DNA from: Chloroflexota bacterium
GTDB lineage: Bacteria; Chloroflexota; Dormibacteria; CF-121
DNA: 6,750 bases
Assembly (NCBI GenBank): GCA_005880605.1
Contig: VBIS01000225.1
Location: 1-6,750, forward strand
Reading direction: 5' to 3'
The notes beneath the pieces are model-generated. The model saw only the letters and a list, made by a program, of their open reading frames with translations. It did not search any database and was not told where the DNA came from. Shown here piece by piece: positions 6,122-6,750 of this stretch. The first letter of the stretch is position 1. Every line of letters starts with the position of its first letter. Made by a program: the position numbers and the translations under genes.

Positions 6122-6750
6122 ATGGAGCAAGCGACCACCTCGAAGGTAGTGTCGGTCACGCGCGAGTCGAACGGCGTCGCGCTGATTCATCTCAACCGTC
6201 CCCCGGCGAATTCCTATGACCGCGGCTTGATCGACGACCTCAACGCCGCCATCGACGAGATCCGATTCGACGAATCGATTGGCGCTGCCGTCCTGATGTC
6301 GGACCTGCCGAAGTTCTTCAGTGCCGGCGCCGACATCAACATGTTCCGAACGGTCAGCTCCAAGGCGCGGGCGATGACCATTCTGCACATGCACGAGGTC
6401 TTGCTCAAGATGGAGCACACGCCAAAGGTCTTCATCGCCGCCATCGGGGGCCATTGCCTGGGCGGCGGCCTCGAGATCTCGCTCGCCACTGATTTCCGAT
6501 TTGCTGCCGAGGGCGAGTACCGCTTGGGCGTGCCCGAAGTCACGCTGGGCCTGTTGCCCGGCAATGGCGGCACCCAGCGGCTGCCGCGATTGATCGGCCG
6601 GCAGAAAGCGATGGAGCTCCTCGTCACCGGCAAACCGCTTGATCCAAAGAGCGCGGCGGCGCTCGGTGTGGTGGACCGGCTGGTCTCGCCGGATCGCCTT
6701 CTGGCCGACGCGATCGCGTTTGCCGCCACGCTTGCTGCCGGCCCGACGCT
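6122..6750 (+). CDS. Enoyl-CoA hydratase/isomerase family protein, 3' end beyond window
   Basis: A crotonase-fold enzyme expected to add water to the double bond of an enoyl-CoA in fatty-acid, amino-acid or aromatic-acid breakdown. The frame is open for 209 codons to the right edge; family members are about 255-265 aa, so roughly 50 residues are missing from view. The N-terminal strand region GVALIHLNRPPANSYD (18-33) is followed by the oxyanion-hole motif FFSAGADI at 65-72. HCLGGGLEIS (111-120) carries Glu118 and GVPEVTLGLLPGNGGTQRLP (136-155) carries Glu139. These align with rat mitochondrial enoyl-CoA hydratase Glu144 and Glu164, so both catalytic acids are present and hydratase activity is likely. 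LLVTGKPLDP at 166-175 is also typical. The start follows AAAGGAGG. The gene points away from the dehydrogenase, and the two may share an operator. Acyl-chain specificity is unknown. Confidence 0.93.
   Translation, partial: MEQATTSKVVSVTRESNGVALIHLNRPPANSYDRGLIDDLNAAIDEIRFDESIGAAVLMSDLPKFFSAGADINMFRTVSSKARAMTILHMHEVLLKMEHTPKVFIAAIGGHCLGGGLEISLATDFRFAAEGEYRLGVPEVTLGLLPGNGGTQRLPRLIGRQKAMELLVTGKPLDPKSAAALGVVDRLVSPDRLLADAIAFAATLAAGPT

Overview
This GC-rich window shows ordinary bacterial gene organisation: tightly packed genes, strong Shine-Dalgarno sequences and stop/start overlaps. The lipoprotein-type solute-binding protein, the GC content and the gene style would fit a soil lineage such as Chloroflexota, Dormibacterota or Actinomycetota. 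That placement is a guess from style; no taxonomic marker is present.

Layout. Positions 1-4030 (minus strand) hold a Dpp/Opp-type peptide ABC importer in the order binding protein, permease B, permease C, ATPase D. The ATPase runs off the left edge. The two permeases overlap by one base, and the ATPase begins 2 bases after permease C. A 14-bp hairpin separates the binding protein from the permeases. Upstream of the importer, still on the minus strand, lies a broken enoyl-CoA hydratase/isomerase gene (about 4086-4578). It directly follows an intact aldehyde dehydrogenase (4579-6021). A 100-bp divergent intergenic region (6022-6121) separates the dehydrogenase from a plus-strand enoyl-CoA hydratase (6122 onward) that runs off the right edge.

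How the genes work together. The binding protein should capture peptides or a similar solute outside the membrane and pass them to the B/C channel, powered by D and probably a second ATPase outside the window. The aldehyde dehydrogenase and the divergent hydratase suit a carbon-catabolism locus that oxidises an aldehyde and processes acyl-CoA intermediates. The substrate cannot be told from the sequence. Nothing directly links the catabolic genes to the importer.

Most notable points. The hydratase remnant lacks a start codon, about 40 internal codons and its C-terminus. The ATPase gene has a perfect ribosome binding site but no ATG, GTG or TTG at the expected position (the codon there is GTC). 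A nested dyad is centred exactly in the middle of the divergent intergenic region. A 7-bp direct repeat with an 11-bp period sits upstream of the binding-protein gene. I found no CRISPR array, RNA gene, insertion sequence or evidence of a new defence or mobile system.
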